Source: Conus ventricosus (Eukaryota; Mollusca; Gastropoda; Neogastropoda; Conidae). From it: a DNA stretch of 64,000 nt. Positions 20,701 to 31,419 of the stretch are shown here, piece after piece. The notes beneath the pieces were generated by a model. That model made no database searches and was not told where the DNA came from. It worked only from the letters and a program-made list of their open reading frames with translations. Each line of letters starts with the position of its first letter. Within the stretch, counting starts at the first letter, position 1. The translations under genes were made by a program, and so were the position numbers. Where the stretch lies: positions 67,172,698 through 67,236,697 of the forward strand of contig CM031620.1 in NCBI GenBank assembly GCA_018398815.1. Direction: 5' to 3'.

Positions 20701-21059
20701 AGAGCTTTGGTGCGATTAGCTGAGTGGCAGCTGAAGTAGGTGATGTGAAACGCCTGTGTACAAGTCCTTTGCGTCTCACAAACTCTACCGCGCTGCTGCG
20801 GGACATCCTTGCTGGCTCCCCAACCAAACTCTGGATGTTGTTGAGGGATGGATCCTTTGCTCGCACACTGCGTACAGTTGAGGGATCCTTGGTCAAAGTG
20901 TCATGCTGAGTCAGGGGCTTCAGAAGGGGTTTCAGAGCCTCTTTCTCTCTCTGTGCTTGGGAACGCGTGGTGGCGGCCACAAATACTTCTGCTGGCAACT
21001 CTGACGATATCTCCCGACGTTGACCATTCCCAAAGCACACTGAATTGCCAATCAGTAGG
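20701..21059 (-). pseudogene. LTR-B protease-to-integrase spacer
   Basis: On the minus strand, CPLLIGNSVCFGNG is followed by VAATTRSQAQREKEA and then EFVRRKGLVHRRF. This matches the linker that in some Gypsy groups (Gmr1-like, integrase before RT; from memory) joins protease to the integrase zinc finger. Alternatively RT and RNase H were deleted from a conventional order. The sequence alone does not decide. Confidence 0.65.
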
Positions 21060-21282
21060 GGGCATGCAGGATGCTGAAGACCGACTGCCCACACCTTCCT
21101 TTAAAGTATGGCGTAGAGACATCTACCAGTGCTGTAGATCGGGTTGCCCTGAAGGATGATTCGATTCCTAGCACTTGGCACTCTTCCCCTCGAGGTGCCT
21201 CACTTGGGACTAGCTGTTCGTCGATGAAGACCGCTGTAGCTCCGGTGTCCCTAATAGCTTCCACTTTCTTGCCACACACCAC
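21060..21282 (-). pseudogene. LTR-B aspartic protease
   Basis: VEAIRDTGATAVFIDEQLV carries an intact DTGA active site on the minus strand. It follows gag directly. The frame continues to about 21,052, then the LLIGN motif appears in the next frame. The protease would process the Gag polyprotein. The catalytic motif is intact, but the full domain is split by a frameshift. Confidence 0.85.
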
Positions 21283-21309
21283 CGATGGAAGGTTGGATAT
21301 GATGGGGTC

Positions 21310-22811
21310 ATGACTTCGTTCTCTCCAAATGCCACCCTAACGTGCGAATCGCCGGGTCTTGTTTTGTCCTTCCTCTTGGGACAATCCGAACGAAATGCCC
21401 CTTTGGCTCCGACGTTCCTGGAATTGCTGGGGACATCGCTTTTGGAGGGTGACAACGGTTTGAGGTCATGTGACTCCCGATCGGCGGGTTTCCTACTTGT
21501 TCCTGGTGCAGGCATACGATAGTGACGACGCGCATCTGCGAAGGCTTCAGCAATCTCGATTGCCCTGGCGAATGTCTTTGGTTTCTCCTCACCCAACTTA
21601 AACTGAATTCATAAGTTGCTCCAAGAGGAAACAATCCTTCAATTCCATTTCTGAGGCTTCAATCCAATATTCCATAGTGCGCCGGAGGCGTTCCCCTAAC
21701 TGGTGAAAAGTCTCCTCTAAAGGTTTCCTCACTGTGCGAAACTGCTTTCTATAGGACTTGGAAGTCATGTGCAGTCTCCAGCAAAGAGCCGCTTTTAACT
21801 CGGTATAGGAAGCTCCGGGTGGAATGTCAACAAACGCTTCCTTAGCCTTCCCCGTCAGGCTACTGATGAGGTAAAGGGCTTTCCTCTGGTCGGTCAGCTG
21901 GTACGCAGCGGCAACCGCCTCAAAGTGCTCGATGTAGGTATCTATGTTATCGCTAGCACTGTACACTGGCATATGTAGCTTGGGTGGAGCCACCGGAATA
22001 TCCACGCCCTGATGAAAATCCGCTATTTCCGATGGGCAGAGCCATGCTCGGAAGCAACATAGACTGTGCTTCGGCTGCATCTAACTGTTGAACTAGTTCG
22101 GCCCGGAGTCTTTCTCTTCCCTCCTCCAAACGAGCCTCAAAGTCCAACTCTTTCTGTTTCTGGGCCTCCCTTTCTAACTGTTCTCTCTTTTCTTTCGACT
22201 CTCGCTCCAGTCTCTTTCCTCCATCTCGTCTCTCCATCGCCGTTCCTTCTCCCTCCTCTCTCTCAACCTCCTCTCCTCCATCTCCAACTTCTTTTCCTCC
22301 CTCTCTAATTTCCTCTCCTCCATCTCCCTTTTCTCTTTCGCCTCTCTCTCTTCCTTTTCCAATTTCCACCGTCTCTCTTCTTTGGCTTCTCTCTCCTCCT
22401 TTTCCAGTCTCCTCTCCTCCCGCTCTCTTTCTCTCTTGCCTCTCTTTCTTCCCTTTCCCTCTTCTCCTTGGCCTCTCTTTCTTCTCTTTCAATCCTCATC
22501 AACATAAGAGGATCCATGGGCGCTGGTCCAGGAGGATGAGGCATAGGCGAAGGCCGAAAGCGGAAGTCATCTCGAAGATACGGCGGAGGGCAAAGTCCCG
22601 AGACTGGAGTGGGCAGAGGTCGTCTCGGAGAGAGTGACCAGTGGGGGTCATCTCCTGTATTGTGGACATTGCGGTGACTGGAGGACGAGTCCCACCAGAA
22701 GAGAACACGACCTGGGTAGTAGGGCCAGTCGTCGCCTGAGTCATGGGGCTCCCATCCCTGGTAGGATTCCTGCCCCACGAGTCTGAGAACGTGTGATCCG
22801 GCGCCCGTCAT
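21310..22811 (-). pseudogene. gag: LTR-B gag
   Basis: The minus-strand frame starts at 22,811. There is a proline-rich N-terminal region, then a long Glu/Arg/Lys coiled coil (22,500-22,110). A Gag capsid-like domain follows (22,000-21,600) with YIEHFEAVAAAYQL, LISSLTGKAKEAF and ETFHQLGERLRRTMEYW. A C-terminal basic region near 21,400 includes GAFRSDCPKRK, a degenerate zinc knuckle. The frame shifts several times in the coiled-coil repeats and once near 21,600. It would form particles and bind RNA. Confidence 0.8.
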
Positions 22812-23485
22812 CTACATGTTCCATAACTTACAGTACACCTCACAAGACACGAAGTCACGAATCACTAAGTGATACACAAGATTTGCACAGCCATGCAGAA
22901 CTCTGATGAACAAAATCCCACGAAGGTTCCGACGTGCGTGTCCACTTCGCACTTAGTACCACGGTCGACTACTTCGAAGGTCACAAAGTATTTGAACCCA
23001 CCACAAGCCAGTAGTACAGGACGATACTAAATGGATATAAATCCAAGATTCTGTGAATAGTCACTAGGTTTGAAGAGAACTATCCCCAATTTCCAAAGGG
23101 AAGAAATGCACTATCTTAAATCTGAGTCATATAGGGTAACACCAGCACGATGGTTAAGCCACCCTCACCGAGAATGACAACACTCATTGAAAGATACTGA
23201 ATGAGAAATGACGTAAGGGTTTGATGTAAGTCAAACACGTATGGACAACCCTAACAAAACACCACGAGGAAGTGCTTTTATCCAACGAACCAAGAGTGGT
23301 CCACCAACAATATCTCCTCCAAAGACCAAGTTCCTCCAAGTTAGAACCACAAAAGTTAAAGTCCAGGAATGGGAACCGAAACTGAGTAGCTCACAACGTG
23401 TCAACCACTCCAATCCGCTGAATTGCAGCTGTATTCCCACGAGAAGGAAATACGGAATAGTAACGTTCCACAAGTGTAACTCTAT

Positions 23486-23690
23486 GACTAAGGGTAGTCA
23501 ACAATTGTAACAATATTCCCAAAACAGGGAAGGAGAAATGACAAAGTCCTACGTACGACTTTTTGACTAAGTGTAGTCAACACCAACAAATCTCCAACCG
23601 TAGGTTACAATCTAAGGTATGTCTCACAAGACAAGAGAGTAGTTTGAACAACAAAGTTAACAATGTATAACTTTATGACTAAGAGTAGTC
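23486..23690. promoter_or_regulatory. three reiterated GACTA/TAGTC hairpins in the leader
   Basis: Each copy has the same stem (GACTA/TAGTC) with a four-base loop AAGG, AGTG-like or AGAG. The nearby context is shared too (aacTxTATGACTAAG, AGTAGTCAA). Spacing is 79 and 112 bp. Position in the gag leader suggests an RNA element such as packaging (inference only). Confidence 0.5.
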
Positions 23691-25513
23691 AATCCACAAA
23701 ACCGTTCAAACTCGAAGAGAAAGAATGCTTCCACGAACCAAATTGCACTCAAGAGTACTGCCACACTAAGCTAGCCCCAACGAACTGAATCGCTTAACCT
23801 GGCTAAGCTCAATAAGTAAAGCAAACTAACCTCTTCTCACCAAATGAACACCGAGTATCCAAATTCAATAACTCGCTAAGAGCTGGAATTATTTCCCCTA
23901 AATTCCAACGAAGGAGATACCCAGTTATGTTTTTAACACTTCAAAGCGTTGAGAACAACAATCTTCAACAACAACAAAACCGTGACCAGAAAAACGTGGT
24001 CCGAGCTCAACGGTTTCTTTTCCTCTATGTAAAACAATGTCCAGACGTGAATCGATTCCAACACGATGTGGAATTAATCAATAAATCGACAAAGCACAAA
24101 CTCATCAATTTATAACAACGACTGCCCCTTTTGCACCGGCGTGCCAAGAACCCAAACAAAGTTACCACACCTGGGTAACAAACTATATCCGGATCAAATG
24201 TCGATTTCTCAAAATAAGACTTCAAAGACGTTTACCAGCAAAGAGGCCAAAGAAATCACAAACCTATACAACTGGAATTTATAACTCAACGCGTTACTCC
24301 AACCAGCAACCAAACTTATCCAAAGAGGAAAAGCAACAAGACATCAACAAACACGCATAAGGCAGGGACGGACAATAGAACTTAAACGACCCGTACCGCA
24401 AGGCCAAACAGCTAACCTACATTCTACCAGCGACTGACGTAAACACGGAAGCGCACGTGCACCAACATGGTCACTGGGGCACCAGGACAGAACCGACTCG
24501 ATCAAAAGAGTGGGCCGATGAGCGCGCCGAAATTCCCGTGCAACACGATCTAGTCCACAGACGGGAACCACGTGCTAAAATCACTGCTCTGTAACTGAAT
24601 GGGAAACGGATGACAGGGGGAGGGGGCGACAAAAAAAGACGCAAATGGCTCTTTGGAAAAAAACACTTGTACCCACAGACGCTACACTCCCATTCTCAAC
24701 ACACGACTGACAAATTTATTATTCCAATCACCACAGTCACACAAATTTGTGTTGAACAATAAAGAAAGCCTAACATCAGCAGCTAGATAGAAAAGCAAAT
24801 AAACTACTTGTATATGCGCTAGACAGAGAGGAAAGCCTATCAACTTAGGGCTACTCCCCTAAGACTAAACGACACAGACCTACAACCTAGTGTGTAATAA
24901 CAAAATAACACACCACCAAGAATAGTCTTTCCTTGTTTTGTGAACTGAGGTAGATAGACTTATGTAATGACCAAGTTTTTGCGCAAACACGGTATCGCAA
25001 CTAAGTGTCAAAGTTTGCATTGTAGACAAAGCACCAAGTGCTTGGCAAACCCGCCTACACTTACCTTGCTAACACAGTCGGCGTCTTGGGTACAGGCAAA
25101 TGCAGACCAAAATCCTAAATTAGTACAAGCACTGATACCAACGACTCTGCACAAGCAAGACCTATTAATCTAAAATTCAAAAACCCTTCTCTCTCCACCC
25201 AGTACCTATTCTAACTAAGGTAATGAGAAAAGGAGAACGGAATTCTAGAAACAATAGCCGGCGGTACTAGACAAAACAAAAACACGGAGACGAACACAGA
25301 ACGGAAGCGCCGAAGGTCCGACCACGGAGCACGGAACTCTACTGCCGACAGCACCCCAAAACTGGTCCGCTCCAATGGGTTCCCTACTGACTCTAGAACC
25401 CACCCAACCAACCCCCCGTCAAATACACGTAAAGAAAGATAGACAGGTCTCTCAAGGGTCGGGCGGTAGTGAGTTCAGAGTGTCGCTTTTACACTACCAC
25501 ATACACATTCCTG

Positions 25514-25535
25514 TTACCCGCACCTCCACCATAAT
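25514..25535 (-). promoter_or_regulatory. LTR-B candidate primer binding site
   Basis: On the minus strand, four bases after the LTR end comes TGGTGGAGGTGCGGG. A TGG start near the LTR boundary fits a tRNA-primed site. The small offset and the unidentified tRNA keep this tentative. Confidence 0.5.
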
Positions 25536-25939
25536 TGTCAAGTGGGAGTACACCTGACAGGGGGTGGGGGTTCTTATACAGGTAATGTGCAGTGGCAGAA
25601 GCAGAGCGATCACTCAATCCCTCACACCACCAGACCACAAGAGGAAGATGTTTCGACAATTTTTTATTCACATTACAATCACTCACTCGCACTAGCACTC
25701 CAGATGGGGTATGGATCTAACAAAGAGAAAAGATAGCCGAGAGAGGAAAAGGGAAAAAAGGCATAGAAGAGAAAGGCACATTCAGAACTAACTGACTTAG
25801 GGGACAAAGTAAATTGAATAGACCACAAAAAACTCAGAAATATCCCGGGATCCCGCTACTGTCCCAACCTAACCCGCTAAACCGCTACAAGGACATTCAG
25901 CAGAATGACAGAAGAAAGTATTAGAAACAATGCTACATC
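25536..25939 (-). repeat. LTR-B right LTR (5' LTR), first part
   Basis: It matches 18,027-18,444 of the left LTR up to and including TACATC, then stops where Polinton-1 begins. Its G run is shorter than in the left LTR. Confidence 0.9.
25934..25939. repeat. Polinton-1 TSD, left copy (TACATC)
   Basis: TACATC is duplicated at 41,004-41,009 and occurs once at the empty site 18,439-18,444. Six bases is the known Polinton/Maverick TSD length. Confidence 0.9.
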
Positions 25940-26191
25940 AGAGAATGTAAATATCTTCGTTCAAGCTCACCCAGTTATTTTGCAACGAAAACCCCCCTTT
26001 TCACATCCAAATCACGTCCATCACATATCAATTTTGGCCAATTTTAACACCTGTTTTACAAAAAAAATTAACATGTAAAAACCTCTAAAATCGACGCAAT
26101 CGTTGTTTTAAAACGGGGGCTTACGTGTAGATAAAATTTGGTGATCGTGAACAAAGATATTTACATTCTCTCAAGGACATAAAAATTAGGG
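25940..26191 (+). repeat. Polinton-1 left TIR
   Basis: It starts AGAGAATGTAAATAT and matches the reverse complement of 40,757-41,003. It contains the reverse complement of its own tip at 26,157-26,171 (ATATTTACATTCTCT), making a 232-bp unit that is itself a small foldback. Confidence 0.9.
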
Positions 26192-27840
26192 TTTACAGTC
26201 GTTTTTCTCTTCCAGCACATTAATAATAGAACAAACAACGGCTTTCCGTATTTCACTGTTTTTTTCCAAACTGAGATTAATCGATAACCCGAAAAATCCC
26301 CCCTTTGTTGTTTGGCAAAACCTTTTTGAAATTGTAGACGGGCACCATCAAAAAAAATTTTTTGTACTGTTTTTTAACTGTTTTTAAAATGGACATACAA
26401 CAGGGGTTCACAAGAAAATCAGAATTTTTCTACCTTCAAATTTTGATAAACATCTTCTTTTTTGTTACAAATTTTTTAAGTTCTTTTTGCACTGGGGAAC
26501 CCTAAATTTTTGGGCAAGCCCCTTTTGGAAAAATTTAATTTCTCTTCTTTTTTCCCCAGGGGGAAAAATTATAGAAATTCTGGGTTTTGGGCTTCTTTAA
26601 ATTTTTTCCAAAAAATATACCATATTCCCCAAAAAATTTTTTTAAAAAGAAAAAAATTTTTTTTTTCCATCAGCTATTTGCCTTTTTGTTTTTTGATTGC
26701 CCCCCCTTTTTTCTAATTTTGGATCCATTTAAATTTTGGGCTTTTTTCAGTTTAACTTTAAAACCCACAAAATTTTTAAAAAACCAAATTTTTCTTTGGG
26801 GCAATCCTACAACTCCCACCCCAAATTGGGAAAATTTGGGTACTTCGAAAACCGCTCGTTTTGCTTGGTTATATAGATTTTAAATTTTTTTTTTAAAACT
26901 TTTTTAAAAAAAAAAAATTTTAATTTTAACAAAAGTGTTTTTAACGTCCGGGGGGATTTTAAAACCCCCCCTTATTTTTCAAATTGCCTCTTCTCTTCCA
27001 GCTCTTTTAATTTTAAATGAACAAACAATTTGGGTTTCCACTTGGTTAGTTATTTTTACATCCAAATAAATTTTTTAATTTCGCTATTTAATTTTTTAAA
27101 TTTAAATTGTCTCCGTCAAAGTTTTATAATGAAAAACGAAAAACCCCCCCCCCCAGTTGGTACCCAAAACCCTTTAGAACTGTTGACTTTTTGGCCAGCA
27201 AAAAAAATTTAACCATGTTTTAACCCCTTGGTTTTGGTTTTTAAAAACTTTGGGGTTTCACGGGGAAAATAAAGAAGGTTTTTGTTTTAAAATTTGGGTT
27301 TTAAACATCGTCTTTTGGTACAAATCAAAATTTTCTTTGCCCACTGCTGTAAAAACCCTTAAAATTCGAGCAAGCCCTTTTGGGAAAAGAAAAAAAAATT
27401 TTTTCCCCTTTTCTTCTTGGGGGAAATTTATAGAAATTTCGAGGTTTCCTCTTTAAAATTGTTAAAAATATCCCAAAATTTCGATAAGTTTTTTTTTTTA
27501 AAGAAAAAAAGTTGTAGTACCCTCGGTATTGTTTATTTGTTATTTGATTCCTTGTACGCTTTAACTTTTAATCCCTTTTAAATTCTGAGCCTTTTCAAAA
27601 TATGTTAGCCCACATAATTTTCCCCCCCAATTTCTCAAAAGGGCAACCCTAAAAATTCCCCCGGCGCCTATTTTTTTAATTGGGGGTTTTTTAAAAAACA
27701 AAACTTTTTGTTTTGTTGGTTTTTTTATAGTTGCGCATCCTTTTTATAACCTTTTTTAAAAAATTAATTAAAAAAAGGGAGCCTTTTAAATATAATGAAA
27801 GTGCTACTTACAATGTAGGAGAGTTTTAAAACCCCCAAAA
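26192..27840. repeat. two tandem copies of an about 800-bp segment (low-quality sequence)
   Basis: Shared landmarks recur about 800 bp apart: ctcttccagc near 26,209 and 26,993; a ggcaagcccctttt/gagcaagccctttt stretch near 26,511 and 27,368; gggggaaa...tatagaaatt near 26,560 and 27,419. Homopolymers are inflated, so I assign no gene. It could be a duplicated gene or an assembly artefact. Confidence 0.6.
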
Positions 27841-28990
27841 TCTTTGGACTTCAGCAATTTAACCATTGCAGTAGACGAATCATATGGCTTCCAAGTCAGA
27901 CTTGTAAACCCACTAACTAAATATTTAAATCCACCAATAAAGAGTGAAAAGAGTGCCATCAGCATGGTCTTTCCCCCCTATGGCTTTTTCCAGAATCAGT
28001 TAAATTTTGGCCATTTACTGCGAAACCATGGCTGTGGCGTTTCATATGCAAACCATTTAAACCACCCCATCTTTTAGTAAGGTCAGTATATAACTTTCCC
28101 TGTTTATTACCAGTACAGACGTATACTAACCGAACTGCAAGTGCCCTCCCCAACGACAACGCGTTTAATCCATTCAACAGCCCAATGAACAATAATGCAT
28201 ATGAAAAAATCTGCAACGAAATTTTAAAATTACCCCTTTAAAATGACTTTAGACAAAAGTTAGACCACAGCCATGGGTTGGGCACATTTTTATTTGTGGG
28301 GGGAACATAGGAATATAATTATGATTACTGGGCCCGGCCACACCTCTTTCCAACCAAACGCACAAGTTCGATTGGGATCCATAGAACAAAACACCCTAAT
28401 GCTGGACAAAATTTTTCTTTGATGAATGTAAAGGCCTAACAATGCCAGGGGTGCAAAGACTTAATGACTCCATAAGGACATACGTTTGGTGTTTATTAGA
28501 GCACAAGCACAGACCAAGTCTTGCATACTAGATCAGTCTACAGGGTTTGATGCTGAAAAAAATTTCTACCCAATTTAGAAGTGCATTAACTCGCTTTTGT
28601 TTTCCCTCCCAGCAACAAAGGATCAAGCGTTCTTGCACATGCTAGGTAAAGGTTGACTTTGTTGTGGCCTTTGGTTATACAGCTACCCTTGACCTTTAGA
28701 ACTACAGATTGGTAGATACAAATTATAACAATTGAAATCCTCATACTGGAGACGACCAAAAACTTAGGACACAACCCAAAGCTTAAACAAAGGCCTGCTC
28801 CATCCTTTTTAAAAAAATCCCTAGCCTGAAAAAAGCGATCCAGTTATAAGGCCCCACAGCCAGAAAGCAGCCCACCTTTTTGATCTGCCTCGCATGACAG
28901 CCATATAGCGAAAAGACGGCCCTGGGTTTTGTTTTTAACTTTTACTGGATTAGCTATACTTTATTTCACTAAAAATTAATCCAGCAGCTA
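27841..28990. other. Polinton-1 block A, unresolved coding-like region
   Basis: Short frames such as 27,844-28,077 on the plus strand look protein-like but break repeatedly. A capsid gene would be expected around here in a Polinton, but I cannot demonstrate one. Confidence 0.35.
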
Positions 28991-28995
28991 GCACT

Positions 28996-29285
28996 CCTAA
29001 GTCCACAGATGGTCCGCCATATAACCAGCCACCTTACCTATAGTAGACAAAACCGAACTAACAACACTACCTATTATGCCGGGTAGAGCATCAAGCGCTT
29101 TGGCAGCTAACTTCTTTATAAGTTTGCTAGATGATGTAATTGTTTTCTAATCCAACTTTTACCAGGCTGAGGTGTTGGAGGCGCTACTGACCCCGTTGGC
29201 GCACTGCCGGTTAAAGCATAAAAAGAGTTTTAGAGATAGCAAACCAACAGCCGTTAATATGCTAACTATTGTAATCCCCCGTTCC
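28996..29285 (-). pseudogene. Polinton hydrophobic/proline-rich protein (minus strand)
   Basis: On the minus strand an N-terminal membrane-like segment (about 29,283-29,225: TIVSILTAVGLLSLKLF) is followed, after one frameshift, by SVAPPTPQP. Then comes KKLAAKALDALPGIIGSVV and an STIGKVAGYMADHLW tail to a stop near 28,996. I recognise this architecture (LPGIIGS then a hydrophobic tail) from uncharacterised Polinton proteins of cnidarians and fish, from memory. Function unknown; a membrane or capsid-associated role is possible. Confidence 0.55.
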
Positions 29286-29289
29286 CTTG

Positions 29290-31015
29290 AACAGAGTCCT
29301 TATTCTTTCAGCTAGCGTAGTGTTTTCATAAAGTATTTTTGTTTATAGTTTCTCTTATTCTGCTTGTTTGCCTTGCACTTGTATGACAACACTTAACCGG
29401 TTTCTTTCCCTAATTTTTTTCTTCTACCTTTTTCCAAAGTATCCTCTGCGCTTATTTTTTTTTTCTTTTTTCCATTTGAAATTTTTTCTAGTGTTTTGCT
29501 TTTTCATAAGGTGAGACCTGCGGGGTTCAATGTTTCAATGCTACTGTTTCTCCTTAATGAACGGGTTCTCTTTTTTTATTAATCGAAATATTCTATTTAA
29601 TCTCTTTGTTGTTTTAAAAACTAACGCCTCAGCCTAAAAAATGAACCCTTGGTCAAAAGGACCTTTTAATTTTTATTAAAACAGTTGGCGGGAGTAAAAA
29701 TTTCCTGCGTTTTTTCCGTGTTTTAAAATTTTACTGGTCCTATCGGTTGGGGCATGAGATTTTATTTTATATCAAAATCAAAGGAAGGCTTCTGGCCCCA
29801 ATTTTTTTGAAAAGAAATTTTCCCAAAACGCCCTCAAAAGGGTAAAGGGGGGTTTTCCTTCCCCGGGGGAAAACCTTTCCTTTTGCCCAAAAGGGAAAAT
29901 TTGTTTCTTTCAATGGCTGGTACCTTTTAAAATTAAATCTATATTTTAAACTTTTTTTTTAAAAATTAGTTACTCCCTTTTAAGAAAAGAAGACCCATCG
30001 AAAAAAAGCACTGAATTATTAATACCTAACAATGCAATTAAACTAAGCCTTTTGGGACCTTTATATCAATGAATTAAAAAGTATAACAAGTCCTAATCGT
30101 TTTTAATTGGAGGATTTACCAAACAAAAATGAAAAAAATTTTTATAGCAGGCGCATTTTTGCCAATTCGCTTAAAAAAAGAAAATTTTATCGGGATAAAA
30201 CAAACTTTCCAAAAGCTTAAAGGGAAAGGGCAAAATGTTTTAAAAATACCAGTTGCAAAAGCAGGCAACAGATCTGTCCCTTATTTTAACTGAAAACGCT
30301 TCCATATCCCCCCAACTAAAAGAAAACTTATCCGAATTTAACCCCTAGCGGTTCTTCGCTGTCTGATAAACCTGAACTTAATACACAGAAACATTCTCCT
30401 ACGTTGTAGCCTTGTTCCACCTCTTGGGCTTAAAACAATCTTACCAGTAAAAATAAGACATTTTAAATTATTATAAAAGTTATGCACGCATTACAAAAAA
30501 CAGAAACAAACGAGACACTTCTGGAACATACATCTAAATCAGGTTTCTGAGTCTTAAAAAGGGAATTTTGTTCTTATTTCTAGAAAAACTCCTTTCAGAG
30601 AGAATCGAGCGTTTATAATCCAAAAATTGAGAAGGTTGACTGTGTAATTAAATGGCAAGTTGATCGGTTGTATTCAGGAGCGGACTTTTACCTCACCAAA
30701 CTTTGAGAAAAGAAGTTGTTCGCTGGAGGTAGCAAAGGGATCTGCAGTTGATCGTGTATGTAAAAAACTTCCTTTATGATGTAAGTTGAAGACTCTTGAT
30801 AAGAAATATGGGCTGTGTTAGATTTTAGATCACATTTGCAACAGATTGTTTGGAGTGGGAAAGGAATGGGCAGTGGTTTTACAAATAAATATTACAAAAA
30901 AGCAGACGGAGGTCCAATACAATGCTGTTTTTATGGTTTGTGAATCCCTCAGTTAAAAAATGACAAAAACAGACAAAGATGTGGCTATTAAAATGCAGAA
31001 AAAACAAATAAAAAA
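29290..31015. other. Polinton-1 block A, no resolvable gene
   Basis: AT-rich sequence with inflated homopolymers. No frame longer than noise is supported. Confidence 0.5.
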
Positions 31016-31017
31016 AT

Positions 31018-31416
31018 ATGGATAGCTTGAAGTTTCTCCCAAAAAAGTTTCCCACTGCTCACTTATCTGCGGGTTTACTGGGTGTGGGAAAACTGGTCTT
31101 TTTCTTGATTTGTTACAAACAATATATAGGTTTCTTTACGGCACATTGTTTTTTCTGCACAACCATAAGCCAAAAAGTCTTACAAGAAAGGAAGTTTATT
31201 TGGACAGACGAGAATATATTTTTAGTTGCCCCTAGCGACAAACTGAGGGGATGTTTAGAACATTATTTAGACGATTTGGGGGGACTGAAACCTGTTTATA
31301 TTGATGCTGTTCAGCTGACGAGACTTGTTAAAAAAAGAAAGCTCTGTAAAGTAACCTTTAGCGGTCGTCACGCCTTGTTTCTGTGTGGCTCTAATCAAAA
31401 ATTAATGCTGTCTTAA
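31018..31416 (+). pseudogene. P-loop-like protein, candidate Polinton ATPase remnant
   Basis: The 132-codon frame begins at ATG 31,018. LLGVGKLVF resembles a Walker A loop (G-x-G-K with Leu where Ser/Thr is expected), near the N-terminus as in packaging ATPases. VFLVAP- and GGLKPVYIDAV-like strands follow. The same gene occurs inverted at 63,826-63,480. Identification as the DNA-packaging ATPase is inference from position and the loop only. Confidence 0.4.
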
Positions 31417-31419
31417 AGT

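Larger units (their letters stand above)
22812..25535 (-). other. LTR-B long untranslated leader
   Basis: This 2.7 kb between the 5' LTR and gag has no supported coding frame. It contains three copies of a GACTAAG(G/T/A)GTAGTC hairpin at 23,486-23,499, 23,565-23,578 and 23,677-23,690. Confidence 0.65.

Noticed and set aside
22066..22308. Plus-strand Pro/Leu/Ser-rich frame
   Set aside because: It is the antisense of the Glu/Arg/Lys coiled coil of LTR-B gag.
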